Source: Pseudomonadota bacterium
Lineage (GTDB): Bacteria > Desulfobacterota > Desulfobacteria > Desulfobacterales > Desulfolunaceae
Direction: 5' to 3'
Assembly: GCA_018818835.1 (NCBI GenBank)
Contig: JAHIRD010000044.1
Coordinates: forward strand, 1-56,509
Length of the DNA stretch: 56,509 nt
A program made the position numbers and the translations under genes. A model generated the notes under the pieces. It had not been told where the DNA came from and did no database searches. It saw nothing but the letters and a program-made list of their open reading frames with translations. Every line of letters starts with the position of its first letter. Positions within the stretch are counted from its first letter, which is position 1. Below are positions 24,384 through 33,019 of the stretch, in pieces.

Positions 24384-26825
24384 TTATAAGTCGTCTTTGA
24401 AAAGTTGAACAGAATCCTCACGCACTTCAGGTTTGGGAGTATATTCCGTGGGGACAGTTCCTTCTTTGAAACATTCAAATATGGTTTCCTCGGATTCGGG
24501 AATGGGCAGAAGACCAGTTTTGGCGTCAATTTTTGAAAAAACAACGCCTTCAGGAACCTGAAAAACCCGGACGGGTTTGTCCTTAAGGGCCTTTTGCATA
24601 AATCCAAGCCAGATGGGGCTGGCGGCCCGGGACCCGGTTTCTCCCTTGCCAAGGGGGGATTTGGAGTCGTTGCCCACCCACACACCGGTAATATAACGAG
24701 GCGTATAGCCCACGAACCATGCATCATGAAGGCTGTTGGTTGTTCCTGTTTTACCCGCCGCAGGGCGGTTCAGGCTCCGGACACGTTTTCCGGTTCCATG
24801 CTGAATGACACCTTCGAGGAGACTCGTCATGATATAGGCTGTGCTCATGTCAATGACCTGGTTTTTGATGGGGACGGCTTCTTCGAGAATGTTCCCCTCC
24901 CGGTCTTCGATTTTGAGGATGAAGGTGGGCTGAACCAGATAACCCATGTTGGGGAAAACAGAATAGGCCGTTACCAATTCAAGCAGGGACACACCGGAAG
25001 AGCCAAGGGCAATGGACAGATCCCTCGCAAGGGGAGATTCGATACCCAGCTTTTTTGAATAGTCTATGACATAATCAATGCCGATATCTTTCAGGATTTT
25101 GATGGTGATGATGTTCATGGATTTGGTCAGTGCTTCCCGGAACAGGGTGGGGCCATGGAATTTTTTTTCGTAATTGTTGGGTTTCCATGTGGAATCGCGT
25201 TCTTCATCCAGATAAACCACCGGGGAATCAATGATCATGGTGGCCGGGGTGTAGCCCTTATCCAGGGCCGCTGCGTAGACAATGGGTTTAAAGGCGGAAC
25301 CGGGTTGGCGCCGTGACTGGATGGCCCTGTTGAATTGACTGTCCGTGAAATCCCTGCCGCCGATCATGGCTTTAACATATCCGGTTTCAGCTTCGATGCT
25401 CAAAAGGCCGGCTTCGGACAACGGGGTCTGCTCCAGGGAAAGATCCCAGATGTCCTCTTTATCCGGGGTTATTTTAAGCAAGTCCACTTCTTTTGGGCTG
25501 TTTGTGTCGTCTTTTTTCTTCACGCCATTGGCCCTGACCATGATAACATCACCCACTTTCAGGGCAAGCCCCGGCTCGGTAATGGATCCTTCCCAATAAC
25601 CCACATGAATATCGGGTTTCCTGGCCCAGCGCATGCTGTTCATGGGGATGATGCCCATGATATTTCCCATTTTGACGGTGGATTCCCGGGTGTTATTATC
25701 AACTTTGATCACCACACCCTTGAGAATTTTTCCAATTTCAATGGGATCATCTTCAAGGTCATATCTGAGTTTTTGGGAAAAGGGTTCGATGTTTTCGGCG
25801 GAGAGATGCTCTATGGGGCCTCGGTATCCCTGGCGTTTGTCTAAATCCATGAGGCCTTGGGACACTTCTTCCTGGGCGTATTTTTGTATTTCAATATTCA
25901 CAGCGGTGTAAATCTTAAGGCCCTGGTTGTAAAGGGCGTCTTCCCCATATTTTTTTTCCACATGCCGCCGGACATATTCAGTGTAGCAGGGCACTTTTTC
26001 AATATACCAGTTACGCCGTGGTTTGATATCCAGAACAACATTCATGGCTTCCGTGGCTTCAATATTGGTAATAAAACCATCGGCGACCATCCGGTTAAGA
26101 ACATAAATCTGACGTTGTTTGGCAAGTTCCGGATTTTTGAAAGGGGAATACCGGCTCGGAGCCTGGGGCAGGCCCGCAAGGATGGCGCATTCGGACAGGT
26201 TGAGCTCTTTGGACGATTTGCCGAAATAATTTTCTGCGGCAGCTTCAACACCATAGGCCCCATGGCCCAAATAGATCTGGTTTAGATACAAATAAAGAAT
26301 TTCATCTTTGGTAAAGGTTTTATCCAGGCGGTAGGCCAGAATGGCTTCCTTGATTTTCCGACTGTATCGTCTTTCAGGGCTCAGGAAAAAAGACTTGGTG
26401 ACTTGCTGGGTGATGGTGCTGCCCCCCTGAACAATGGATCCGGCTTTGAGATTTCGGGTGAATGCCCTTATAATGCTGTAAAAATCAATGCCTTTGTGCA
26501 TGTAGAAACGGGAATCCTCTGCGGCGATAAAGGCGTTGATCAGTGTTTTTGGAATTTCTTCCAGGGGGGTGACAATACGTCGCTCCTTATAAAATTCCCC
26601 TATCTTACGTCCGTCATCGGAATAGACACAGGTGACGGTCGGTGGCTTGTAATCCCTGAGGGACGAAATCTTGGGAAGCCCCGAACTGAAATAAAGATAA
26701 ATCCCCGTGAAAAGAAGAAGAAGAGATAAAATGGATATCCCCGCCGTAATAATAGTATAACGGATGGTGCGAATAAGAAGATTGCCCTCACCCGGGTCTT
26801 TTTGTGTAATTAAGGATGATGTCAT
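24384..26825 (-). CDS. penicillin-binding protein 1A, 813 aa
   Basis: Bifunctional class A PBP that polymerises and crosslinks peptidoglycan. After a short cytoplasmic start, ISILSLLLLFTGIYLYFSSG anchors it in the inner membrane. The glycosyltransferase (GT51) domain carries FIAAEDSRFYMHKGID, GGSTITQQVTKSFFL and LNQIYLGHGAYGVEAAA. An OB-like insert follows around residues 315-440. The transpeptidase domain has SAFK (RQPGSAFKPIVY) as the serine motif, SMN (LTKSMNIITI), and KTGTT. The usual start is ATG 26825; the longer frame from 26882 lacks a ribosome site. It stands alone between the cold shock gene and the his genes. Confidence 0.95.
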   Translation of the reverse strand: MTSSLITQKDPGEGNLLIRTIRYTIITAGISILSLLLLFTGIYLYFSSGLPKISSLRDYKPPTVTCVYSDDGRKIGEFYKERRIVTPLEEIPKTLINAFIAAEDSRFYMHKGIDFYSIIRAFTRNLKAGSIVQGGSTITQQVTKSFFLSPERRYSRKIKEAILAYRLDKTFTKDEILYLYLNQIYLGHGAYGVEAAAENYFGKSSKELNLSECAILAGLPQAPSRYSPFKNPELAKQRQIYVLNRMVADGFITNIEATEAMNVVLDIKPRRNWYIEKVPCYTEYVRRHVEKKYGEDALYNQGLKIYTAVNIEIQKYAQEEVSQGLMDLDKRQGYRGPIEHLSAENIEPFSQKLRYDLEDDPIEIGKILKGVVIKVDNNTRESTVKMGNIMGIIPMNSMRWARKPDIHVGYWEGSITEPGLALKVGDVIMVRANGVKKKDDTNSPKEVDLLKITPDKEDIWDLSLEQTPLSEAGLLSIEAETGYVKAMIGGRDFTDSQFNRAIQSRRQPGSAFKPIVYAAALDKGYTPATMIIDSPVVYLDEERDSTWKPNNYEKKFHGPTLFREALTKSMNIITIKILKDIGIDYVIDYSKKLGIESPLARDLSIALGSSGVSLLELVTAYSVFPNMGYLVQPTFILKIEDREGNILEEAVPIKNQVIDMSTAYIMTSLLEGVIQHGTGKRVRSLNRPAAGKTGTTNSLHDAWFVGYTPRYITGVWVGNDSKSPLGKGETGSRAASPIWLGFMQKALKDKPVRVFQVPEGVVFSKIDAKTGLLPIPESEETIFECFKEGTVPTEYTPKPEVREDSVQLFKDDL

Positions 26826-27075
26826 AAAAGCCTGTATTTTTGTAAATGAATCATATGAACACAAACATGCCCATATGGACAAATCAGATCATATCACGTG
26901 AATAAATTCAATTTTCAAGACAAACTATGTACCAACTATTTATATTTAAAACAAGAAAATCATGGAAGAATCTTCGGGTGATCATTCTGCCAATGAAAAA
27001 GAAATTGACTTTAGATGAGGAAAAAACTAATTAATAAAGTTTAGTCTTTTAATATGAAAAAAAGAAGGATTTAAC

Positions 27076-27453
27076 ATGATTAAACTTGATTTTACTAAGT
27101 TTGACGGGCTTCTGCCCGCCATTGTTCAAGATTATGAGACATCCGAGGTGCTGATGGTTGCGTTCATGAATGAAGAGGCTTGGAACGCCACACTGCAATC
27201 CGGGAAGGCAACGTATTTCAGTCGTTCCCGAAATAAACTCTGGGTGAAAGGCGAATCTTCGGGTCATGTTCAGCATGTTCGTGAAATTCGTATCGATTGT
27301 GACAATGATACGGTACTGCTCAAGGTGGACCAGGTCGGTGGGGCAGCCTGTCATCTGGGCTATGCGAGCTGTTTTTTTAGAAAAATTGAAAACGGAGAGC
27401 TTGTCACTTTAGGAAAGCCTTTGTTTAATCCGGATGAGGTATATAAAAAATGA
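27076..27453 (+). CDS. hisI: phosphoribosyl-AMP cyclohydrolase, 125 aa
   Basis: Third step of histidine synthesis, opening the purine ring of phosphoribosyl-AMP. Seen are [38 protein letters not shown] and [30 protein letters not shown] with the zinc ligands Cys, Cys and Cys. It lacks the C-terminal HisE pyrophosphohydrolase domain, which must be encoded elsewhere. AAGGA precedes the ATG at 7 bases. The last four bases overlap hisG (ATGA), so the two are translationally coupled. Confidence 0.97.
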   Translation: MIKLDFTKFDGLLPAIVQDYETSEVLMVAFMNEEAWNATLQSGKATYFSRSRNKLWVKGESSGHVQHVREIRIDCDNDTVLLKVDQVGGAACHLGYASCFFRKIENGELVTLGKPLFNPDEVYKK

Positions 27454-28325
27454 CAGACACATTAAAACTTGGTATTCCCAAAGGAAGTCTTCAGAATGCA
27501 ACCCTTGCCCTCTTCAACAATGCGGGCTGGAAAATCACGGTGAGCGGGAGAAGTTATTTCCCTTCAATCAACGATGACAGCATTTCCTGCGCCTTGTGCC
27601 GTGCCCAGGAAATGGCCATCAATGTGGAAAACGGTACCCTGGATGTGGGCTTGACCGGAAAGGACTGGATTGCCGAATACCAGTCCGATGTTCATGTGGT
27701 TGCGGATCTGGTTTATTCCAAAGTCAGTGCCAAACCTGCACGGTGGGTTATTGCTGTGGCCTACGATTCACCGGTGAAAGAACTTAAGGACCTTCAGGGA
27801 AAAACTATTTCTACGGAATTGGTGGGATACACCAAACGGTTTTTTGAAACCCAGGGTATTGACGTGAAGGTCAAATTTTCCTGGGGTGCCACTGAAGCCA
27901 AAGTGGTTTCAGGCCTTGCCGATGCCATCGTTGAAATCACAGAGACGGAAAGTACCATCAAAGCCCACGGCCTCAGGGTGATTCATGAACTCATGCAGAC
28001 AAATACACAGTTGATCGCGAACCGAAAAACCTGGGAAAACCCTGAAAAAAGAGAGAAAATAACTCAGATGGCCCTTTTATTGAAAGGGGCTCTGATCGCA
28101 GGCAAGCTGGTGGGACTCAAGATGAATGTGCCTGAATCGGCCATTGATACAGTGGTGGCACTGCTTCCAAGCCTTCAGGCTCCAACGGTGGCCCATCTTT
28201 ATAAAAGTGACTGGGTTGCCGTGGAAACTGTTGTGGATTCAGGTATGGTAAGGGATCTGATTCCAAGGCTCCTCAAGGAAGGGGCCACAGGAATCATTGA
28301 ATATCCCTTAAATAAGGTGATTTAA
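27450..28325 (+). CDS. hisG: ATP phosphoribosyltransferase, long form, 291 aa
   Basis: First committed step of histidine synthesis: joins ATP and [27 protein letters not shown] and [19 protein letters not shown] are the catalytic domains; [33 protein letters not shown] is the PRPP-binding region. The extra C-terminal 75 residues ([37 protein letters not shown]) form the ACT-like regulatory domain of the long form that is feedback-inhibited by histidine, so no HisZ partner is needed. It overlaps hisI by 4 bases and leads into engB after 40 bases. Confidence 0.97.
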   Translation: MTDTLKLGIPKGSLQNATLALFNNAGWKITVSGRSYFPSINDDSISCALCRAQEMAINVENGTLDVGLTGKDWIAEYQSDVHVVADLVYSKVSAKPARWVIAVAYDSPVKELKDLQGKTISTELVGYTKRFFETQGIDVKVKFSWGATEAKVVSGLADAIVEITETESTIKAHGLRVIHELMQTNTQLIANRKTWENPEKREKITQMALLLKGALIAGKLVGLKMNVPESAIDTVVALLPSLQAPTVAHLYKSDWVAVETVVDSGMVRDLIPRLLKEGATGIIEYPLNKVI

Positions 28326-28365
28326 TATGTTGGGGCGCTGTTATGTGCCCCAACTGAGGTTGTCC

Positions 28366-28965
28366 ATGATTATCAGTTCGAGCGAATTCGTAAAAAGTGC
28401 AGTGAAACCTTCCCACTATCCGGAGGAAGTATTACCCGAAGTTGCATTTGTGGGTCGTTCCAATGTGGGAAAGTCTTCGTTGATAAATACCTTGTTGAAT
28501 CGTAAACGACTGGTCAAAACAAGCTCCACACCCGGCAGAACCCAGTTGATTAATTTTTTTAATATCAACAAGACCTTTTCTTTTGTTGATCTTCCGGGTT
28601 ATGGCTATGCTAAAGTCCCCAAGAGTGTTGTCAAGAGCTGGGGCGAGATGATCGAAACTTATCTGTCCACTCGAAAAACCCTTAAAGGGGTGGTCATGCT
28701 GATGGACATACGGCGAGACCCGGGAAAGGACGAACAGGATCTGGTAAACTGGTTCAGGCATCACGCCATTCCCACGATCTTTGTCCTTACCAAGGCCGAT
28801 AAGTTTTCAAATCAGAAAAAGAAAGTGCACCACGAAACGTGTGCGGAAGCCTTGGGGCTTTCTCCAGCGGAGATGATCTGTTTTTCAGCCAAAACACGAC
28901 TGGGACGGGATCGGCTCCTTGATGAAATCAAACCATGGGTCAGTGAGCAAACTAATGAGTTTTAA
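28366..28965 (+). CDS. engB: ribosome biogenesis GTPase EngB (YihA/YsxC), 199 aa
   Basis: Essential GTPase for 50S subunit assembly. G1 is VAFVGRSNVGKSSLIN, G2 the TSSTPGRTQLINFF region, G3 FVDLPGYGYAKVP, G4 LTKADK. The longer frame from 28327 overlaps the hisG end; the ATG at 28366 is preceded by GAGG. The next gene era starts inside its last codons (28955), so the two assembly GTPases are translationally coupled. Confidence 0.97.
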   Translation: MIISSSEFVKSAVKPSHYPEEVLPEVAFVGRSNVGKSSLINTLLNRKRLVKTSSTPGRTQLINFFNINKTFSFVDLPGYGYAKVPKSVVKSWGEMIETYLSTRKTLKGVVMLMDIRRDPGKDEQDLVNWFRHHAIPTIFVLTKADKFSNQKKKVHHETCAEALGLSPAEMICFSAKTRLGRDRLLDEIKPWVSEQTNEF

Positions 28966-29833
28966 ATCAGGTTATGTGGCTATTGTCGGGGCACCCAATG
29001 CAGGGAAGTCCACACTTTTGAACCGGCTTCTGGGTGAAAAACTGTCGATTACCTCTCGGAAACCCCAGACAACTCGGAATAGAATTCTTGGTGTCGTCCA
29101 CCGGCCTTCTGCCCAATTAATATTTCTTGATACACCGGGAGTTCACAAATCAACCGCTGCTCTGAATGAACGGATGGTGGAGGTGGCCTTTTCTGTCATG
29201 GGGGATGTGGACCTGGTTCTTGTTCTGGTCGATGTATCCAGCCCGGACCCGGCCTCGGAGGAGTTTCTGGTTAAAAAACTGGAAAACCTGAACAAAAAGG
29301 TGGTTCTTGGCCTGAATAAAATCGATTGCGTGAGTAAACCCGAACTGCTGGGTATCATAAATACCTGGTCCAAGGTGTATTCGTTTGAAGGGATCGTTCC
29401 CATTTCAGCCAAGCACGGTGACCAGGTGGATGTGCTCTTGGGTTTGATTGAAGACCATCTGCCCGAAGGCCCGCCTCTTTTCCCCGAAGATACGATGACG
29501 GATCTTCCCGAGCGGTTTTTTGTGGCTGAGATGGTTCGTGAAAAGGTTTTTCGCCTCACAGGTCAGGAAATCCCCTATTCGGCAGCCGTGACCGTGGATT
29601 CCTTTTCCCATGACAAGGGGCTGACACGGATCAATGCGACCATTCATGTTGAACGGGATTCTCAAAAAGGAATCGTGATCGGAAAGGCCGGAAGCAAGCT
29701 CAAGCAGATTGGTGAGGATTCTCGAAAAGAAATTGAAAAAATGCTGGGGCGAAAAGTGTTTTTGAAGCTTTTTGTCCGGGTTCAGAAGAACTGGAGCAGG
29801 GACACCAAGGCGATCACAAAATTTGGAGTCTGA
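28955..29833 (+). CDS. era: GTPase Era, 292 aa
   Basis: Binds 16S rRNA 3' end and helps mature the 30S subunit. G1 VAIVGAPNAGKSTLLNRLLG, G2 KPQTTRNRILG, G3 LIFLDTPGVH, G4 LNKID, G5 PISAKHG; the C-terminal KH domain reads IHVERDSQKGIVIGKAGSKLKQIG. The start ATG 28955 lies within the engB 3' end. Pairing with engB rather than rnc/recO is a local arrangement. Confidence 0.97.
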   Translation: MSFKSGYVAIVGAPNAGKSTLLNRLLGEKLSITSRKPQTTRNRILGVVHRPSAQLIFLDTPGVHKSTAALNERMVEVAFSVMGDVDLVLVLVDVSSPDPASEEFLVKKLENLNKKVVLGLNKIDCVSKPELLGIINTWSKVYSFEGIVPISAKHGDQVDVLLGLIEDHLPEGPPLFPEDTMTDLPERFFVAEMVREKVFRLTGQEIPYSAAVTVDSFSHDKGLTRINATIHVERDSQKGIVIGKAGSKLKQIGEDSRKEIEKMLGRKVFLKLFVRVQKNWSRDTKAITKFGV

Positions 29834-29850
29834 CAGGGACGAAAGGTGTT

Positions 29851-30135
29851 TTGACAGTGTATCCCGACGATGATGAGATTCGTAAAGAGAGGAACAAAGC
29901 CCGTGATCTGCGCAAAAGCCAGTGGTGGAAACGGCAATGCGCCAAAGGCCTTTGTCATTATTGCAACAAAGCCGTGAAAGCGGCGGATCTGACCATGGAT
30001 CATGTGGTCCCCCTGGTCCGGGGTGGCCGAAGCACCCGGGGAAACGTGGTTGCGGCCTGCAAGGACTGTAATACGAAAAAACAAAGCCTGCTGCCCATGG
30101 AATGGGAGGAATACATGGATCATCTTGCGAAATAG
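29851..30135 (+). CDS. HNH endonuclease-type protein, 94 aa
   Basis: A compact HNH module: CHYCNKAVKAADLTMDHVVPLVRGGRSTRGNVVAACKDCNTKK, with two CxxC knuckles for structural zinc and the catalytic His in DHVVP followed by the Asn in RGNVV. N-terminal YPDDDEIRKERNKARDLRKSQWWKRQCAKG is a basic helix. Stand-alone proteins of this size are common in chromosomes and may have a repair or RNA-related role; restriction function is not suggested. The start is TTG at 29851 with AAAGG before it; GTG at 29857 is an alternative. It follows era by 17 bases and ends before a strong terminator. Confidence 0.85.
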   Translation: MTVYPDDDEIRKERNKARDLRKSQWWKRQCAKGLCHYCNKAVKAADLTMDHVVPLVRGGRSTRGNVVAACKDCNTKKQSLLPMEWEEYMDHLAK

Positions 30136-30220
30136 CAGGGCCAAGGTCAGTGAACGTTACTCACCACGTGTACTCAACCCCGAAGGGGTAAATGATTCGG
30201 CGACAGATTTTCCCAATAAA

Positions 30221-30250
30221 AAAAAAGACTGCCAAAGCAGTCCTTTTCTT
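30221..30250. terminator. bidirectional intrinsic terminator
   Basis: GACTGC-caaa-GCAGTC (30227-30242) flanked by nine A on the left and CCTTTTCTTT on the right. It ends the his/era/HNH transcript on the plus strand and the 216-aa gene on the minus strand. Confidence 0.88.
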
Positions 30251-30280
30251 TATGATACGAATTGTGTTTTCAATTAAAGA

Positions 30281-30931
30281 TCAGATGCTCTGGCAAAGCC
30301 TGTGAATGGTCTGGGCATGCCATTTCCCACGACCTGAAAATGTGGGAAGATTCAGATCCACAAGATGGGATGCGATCTCATTGTAAGTGGAACCCTCACG
30401 ACGCATGCTGGCAATGAGTTCCATGATGTCATCCTTGCCCAGGTCAGAAGATTCGGCATCGTCGCTATCGTTATTGATTGCCTGGGTGTCTGTCTCCTGG
30501 GTGTCTGCTCCCTGGGTCTCCTTCTGTTCTTCAACCGGTGCAGAATCATCAGCCACAATCTGCTGTGGGGTTTCTGCGGCGTGTATTTGGGGAACGAAAA
30601 TTTCACCGGAAAGTTTTCCGATGTGGGTCGCGATAAATTCAAAGGCATCGGCCTTACGCTCTTCGGCAATGGCTCTGCGCTCTGAGAAAGACAGGGTTGA
30701 CTTCTGATTTGTCAGGATGGCGGCCAGTGTCTCCTTGATGGCGGTCATGGTTTCGTCGGGTACATTGTCGCCTCCGGATCGTTGGTGGAATTTGCGCTCA
30801 TTGCCGTTTCGCGTGAAATTTCCATTGGACTCATAGGTCCTGCGGGGCCTTTGACTGTTATAGCGTGGTTTGGACGATCCGTTTTCCTTGGCATAATTGC
30901 CATTTCGAATGGATTGAAGAAAATCATTCAT
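30281..30931 (-). CDS. low-complexity protein with helix-turn-helix-like C terminus, 216 aa
   Basis: The first 70 residues are basic and disordered (KPRYNSQRPRRTYESNGNF, RNGNERKFHQRSGG). A helical stretch follows (TAIKETLAAILTNQKSTLSFSERRAIAEERKADAFEFIATHIG), then an acidic linker of about 60 residues (DTQETDTQAINNDSDDAESS). The end IMELIASMRREGSTYNEIASHLVDLNLPTFSGRGKWHAQTIHRLCQ resembles the helix-turn-helix of resolvase/recombinase-type proteins ('G.s..eIA..L...g.pt..G..W....v..il'), but without a catalytic domain. It may bind DNA. ATG 30931 with AAGGAG at 6 bases. Family not recognised. Confidence 0.72.
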   Translation of the reverse strand: MNDFLQSIRNGNYAKENGSSKPRYNSQRPRRTYESNGNFTRNGNERKFHQRSGGDNVPDETMTAIKETLAAILTNQKSTLSFSERRAIAEERKADAFEFIATHIGKLSGEIFVPQIHAAETPQQIVADDSAPVEEQKETQGADTQETDTQAINNDSDDAESSDLGKDDIMELIASMRREGSTYNEIASHLVDLNLPTFSGRGKWHAQTIHRLCQSI

Positions 30932-31270
30932 AGATTGCTCCTTAGATAAAAAAAATTTATATTCTTCCCGGAGTCTGTCTATTGCAAAGAAAAACACATG
31001 GCTTTGCAACCCTATCATGAAAACGGTGTATCGAGATCCGGGATTTCATCAATTATGTATCCATGGGGGATTGATTATGAGCTACCAGATATGGATGAGC
31101 TTGTCAAACATAAATGTTTATAAATGATTGTTCTTTTAAAAAATCCAAGTTGCGTCATGAATGTTATTTTGACAAGGAGGCCTGCCTGGGCTATATTCCC
31201 CAAGAAAAAAGACAAAGGCTGGGCTCAGGTTCCGGCCGTTTAATGGATATCTTGAACAAAGGAGGGCAGG

Positions 31271-31468
31271 GTGCCTGAAATAAAAAAATACATCGGATAT
31301 GCAGCAGTCATTATTACAGCTCTTATTCTGGGACGCTGGTACAGTAAGGAACGGGATAAACTTCTTATGCAGGGCGAACCCTGGATCAAGTCCTGGACCT
31401 CCCTGCCAGGCTTGGTTATCCTGATCATTCTGTCTATTCTTGTTTTTTTGAAACTCAAATTTGGTTAA
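31271..31468 (+). CDS. small membrane protein, 65 aa
   Basis: GTG start at 31271 behind an excellent AAAGGAGGG. Two hydrophobic segments, IGYAAVIITALILGRWYS and LVILIILSILVFLKLKFG, are separated by a short charged loop (KERDKLLMQGEPWIKSWTS). The product should span the inner membrane twice. No family recognised. It lies 70 bases upstream of queF in the same direction. Confidence 0.7.
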   Translation: MPEIKKYIGYAAVIITALILGRWYSKERDKLLMQGEPWIKSWTSLPGLVILIILSILVFLKLKFG

Positions 31469-31540
31469 TGCGCGAATCATAACATTGTTCGCGAAAAGGA
31501 AACAGAGTTATAAAATCGTTCGTCACAAAGGAATCGGACC

Positions 31541-31942
31541 ATGGACAATAAGGACAAATATCGTGTCAATTACACGGTGGAAAGCCCGGACACGGTGAAA
31601 ACCCATGTACTGGACCCCATCGTCTACGCCTATGCATCAAAGCGAAGTATTGATATAACCATACGACAGCCTGAATTCACATCGGTCTGCCCAATGACCG
31701 GGATGCCTGATTATGGCTGCATCACCGTGACATACCGGCCAGACCAAAAGATTATTGAACTTAAATCTCTGAAATATTATTTTCTTCAGTACAGAAATGT
31801 GGGGATGTTTTACGAACACGTGGTGAACCGGGTTCTGGATGATCTGGTCTCGGTACTCGAGCCTTTTTCCATGGAAGTAACCGGGGAATTTAGCTCCAGG
31901 GGGGGGATTTCTTCTTGTGCGACGGCGGTTTATAAAAAATAA
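31541..31942 (+). CDS. queF: 7-cyano-7-deazaguanine reductase, 133 aa
   Basis: Reduces preQ0 to preQ1 with NADPH in queuosine synthesis. ITIRQPEFTSVCPMTGMPDYGCITVTYRPDQKIIELKSLKYYFLQYRN is diagnostic; the Cys in TSVCP forms the thioimide adduct and the nearby Asp is the proton donor. It is the short, unimodular (YkvM-like) form. Followed by a short 9-base repeat tract and convergent with dus, another tRNA-modification gene. Confidence 0.95.
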   Translation: MDNKDKYRVNYTVESPDTVKTHVLDPIVYAYASKRSIDITIRQPEFTSVCPMTGMPDYGCITVTYRPDQKIIELKSLKYYFLQYRNVGMFYEHVVNRVLDDLVSVLEPFSMEVTGEFSSRGGISSCATAVYKK

Positions 31943-31961
31943 ACGTTTCCCTCTAAAAAAA

Positions 31962-31997
31962 TGGGACCTATGGGACTTATGGGTCCTATAGGGTGCC
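31962..31997. repeat. 9-bp tandem repeat (TGGGACCTA type)
   Basis: TGGGACCTA, TGGGACTTA, TGGGTCCTA and TAGGGTGCC follow in 9-base register between the convergent queF and dus genes. The reverse complement of the unit is the CATAGGTCC unit repeated at 43542-43577. Confidence 0.65.
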
Positions 31998-32002
31998 CCC
32001 AA

Positions 32003-33019
32003 TCAGGAATCGCTTCTGGCCAGTTGTTCTTTGCCATGGTCCGAATCCAGATAGAGTTGGAAGGCTGATAGGCAATCGCGGATATCTTTTTCACAGGTGG
32101 TGAGAACCAGTTTTTTTCGAAACGTGCTGCATCCGGGCAGTCCTTTGACCAGAAATCCCAGGCGGCTTCTCATCATATTGCAGGCGATGCTTTCGCCGTG
32201 GTGATCGATTGAATTTTTAAGGTAGTTTCCCATCATACGGAAATGATCATCAAGGGAAAGGGGCTCGGCGATTTTGTTTTCCAGAAAAAGGGATGTTCGT
32301 CTGAAAATATCCGGATCGGACAGCGCGGCTCGACCGATCATGATCCCCTCGCACCCGGTTTGTTCAAACATGTCATGGGCGAGTTCAGGTGATGTGATGT
32401 CCCCGTTTCCGATCAGGGGAATGGAAAGTTTTTGCTTGAGGGCTGCAATCAGAGGCCAGTAAGCTTTCCCTCCGAAACCCTGGCCGGCGGTTCTGGGATG
32501 GAGACACAGGGCGTCGACGCCACATTGCTCGGCCATGGATGCGATTTCAAACGCTTGTTTCCCCGAAGGATCCCAGCCCGAACGTATTTTAATGGTCAGT
32601 GGGATGGCGATGGCCTTTCTCACGGCAATCATTATTTTCTCAGCACGTTGGGGATCACGCATCAAGGCTACCCCTGAGTCTGTTTTTACCACTTTTTTGA
32701 CCGAACATCCAAAATTAATGTCCAGAATATCCGCTCCGGCTCCTTCCACCATGCGGGCTGCTTCGGCCATGATCCCGGGGTCCGCCCCGAAGATCTGAAT
32801 GGAAAGAGGGCGCTCCCGATCTGTGCTTTCAAGCATCTTAAAGGTTTTTTTCGAACCATATACCAGGCCGTTGGCGCTGATCATCTCGGAGCAGACAAGC
32901 CCACACCCTGCATCCTTGGCCATAAGCCGGAAGGGAAGATCGGTGATGCCTGCAAGGGGTGCCAATATCGTAGGGGGCTGGATGGTGACAGGTCCGATTC
33001 GGAGTGCTTTATTAGTCAT
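32003..33019 (-). CDS. dus: tRNA-dihydrouridine synthase, 338 aa
   Basis: Flavoenzyme that reduces uridine in tRNA D loops. LAPLAGITDLPFRLMAKDAGCGLVCSEMISANGL is the family start; SIQIFGADPG, DILDINFGCSVKKVVKTDSGVALMRDP holds the catalytic Cys (the usual GCP is GCS here), KIRSGWD and GIMIGRAALSDPDIF complete the TIM barrel. The ATG at 33019 is behind GAGG and overlaps the stop of the preceding DUF1848 gene (ATGACTAA). The longer frame to 33178 is a shadow of that gene. It is the last gene of a five-gene minus-strand run. Confidence 0.93.
   Translation of the reverse strand: MTNKALRIGPVTIQPPTILAPLAGITDLPFRLMAKDAGCGLVCSEMISANGLVYGSKKTFKMLESTDRERPLSIQIFGADPGIMAEAARMVEGAGADILDINFGCSVKKVVKTDSGVALMRDPQRAEKIMIAVRKAIAIPLTIKIRSGWDPSGKQAFEIASMAEQCGVDALCLHPRTAGQGFGGKAYWPLIAALKQKLSIPLIGNGDITSPELAHDMFEQTGCEGIMIGRAALSDPDIFRRTSLFLENKIAEPLSLDDHFRMMGNYLKNSIDHHGESIACNMMRSRLGFLVKGLPGCSTFRKKLVLTTCEKDIRDCLSAFQLYLDSDHGKEQLARSDS

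Noticed and set aside
24278-24727. 149-codon frame overlapping the PBP1A end
   Set aside because: Shadow of the PBP1A gene in another frame, low-complexity Pro/Lys composition.
30998-31123. 41-codon plus-strand frame between divergent genes
   Set aside because: MALQPYHENG... has no ribosome site and no motif; could be chance.
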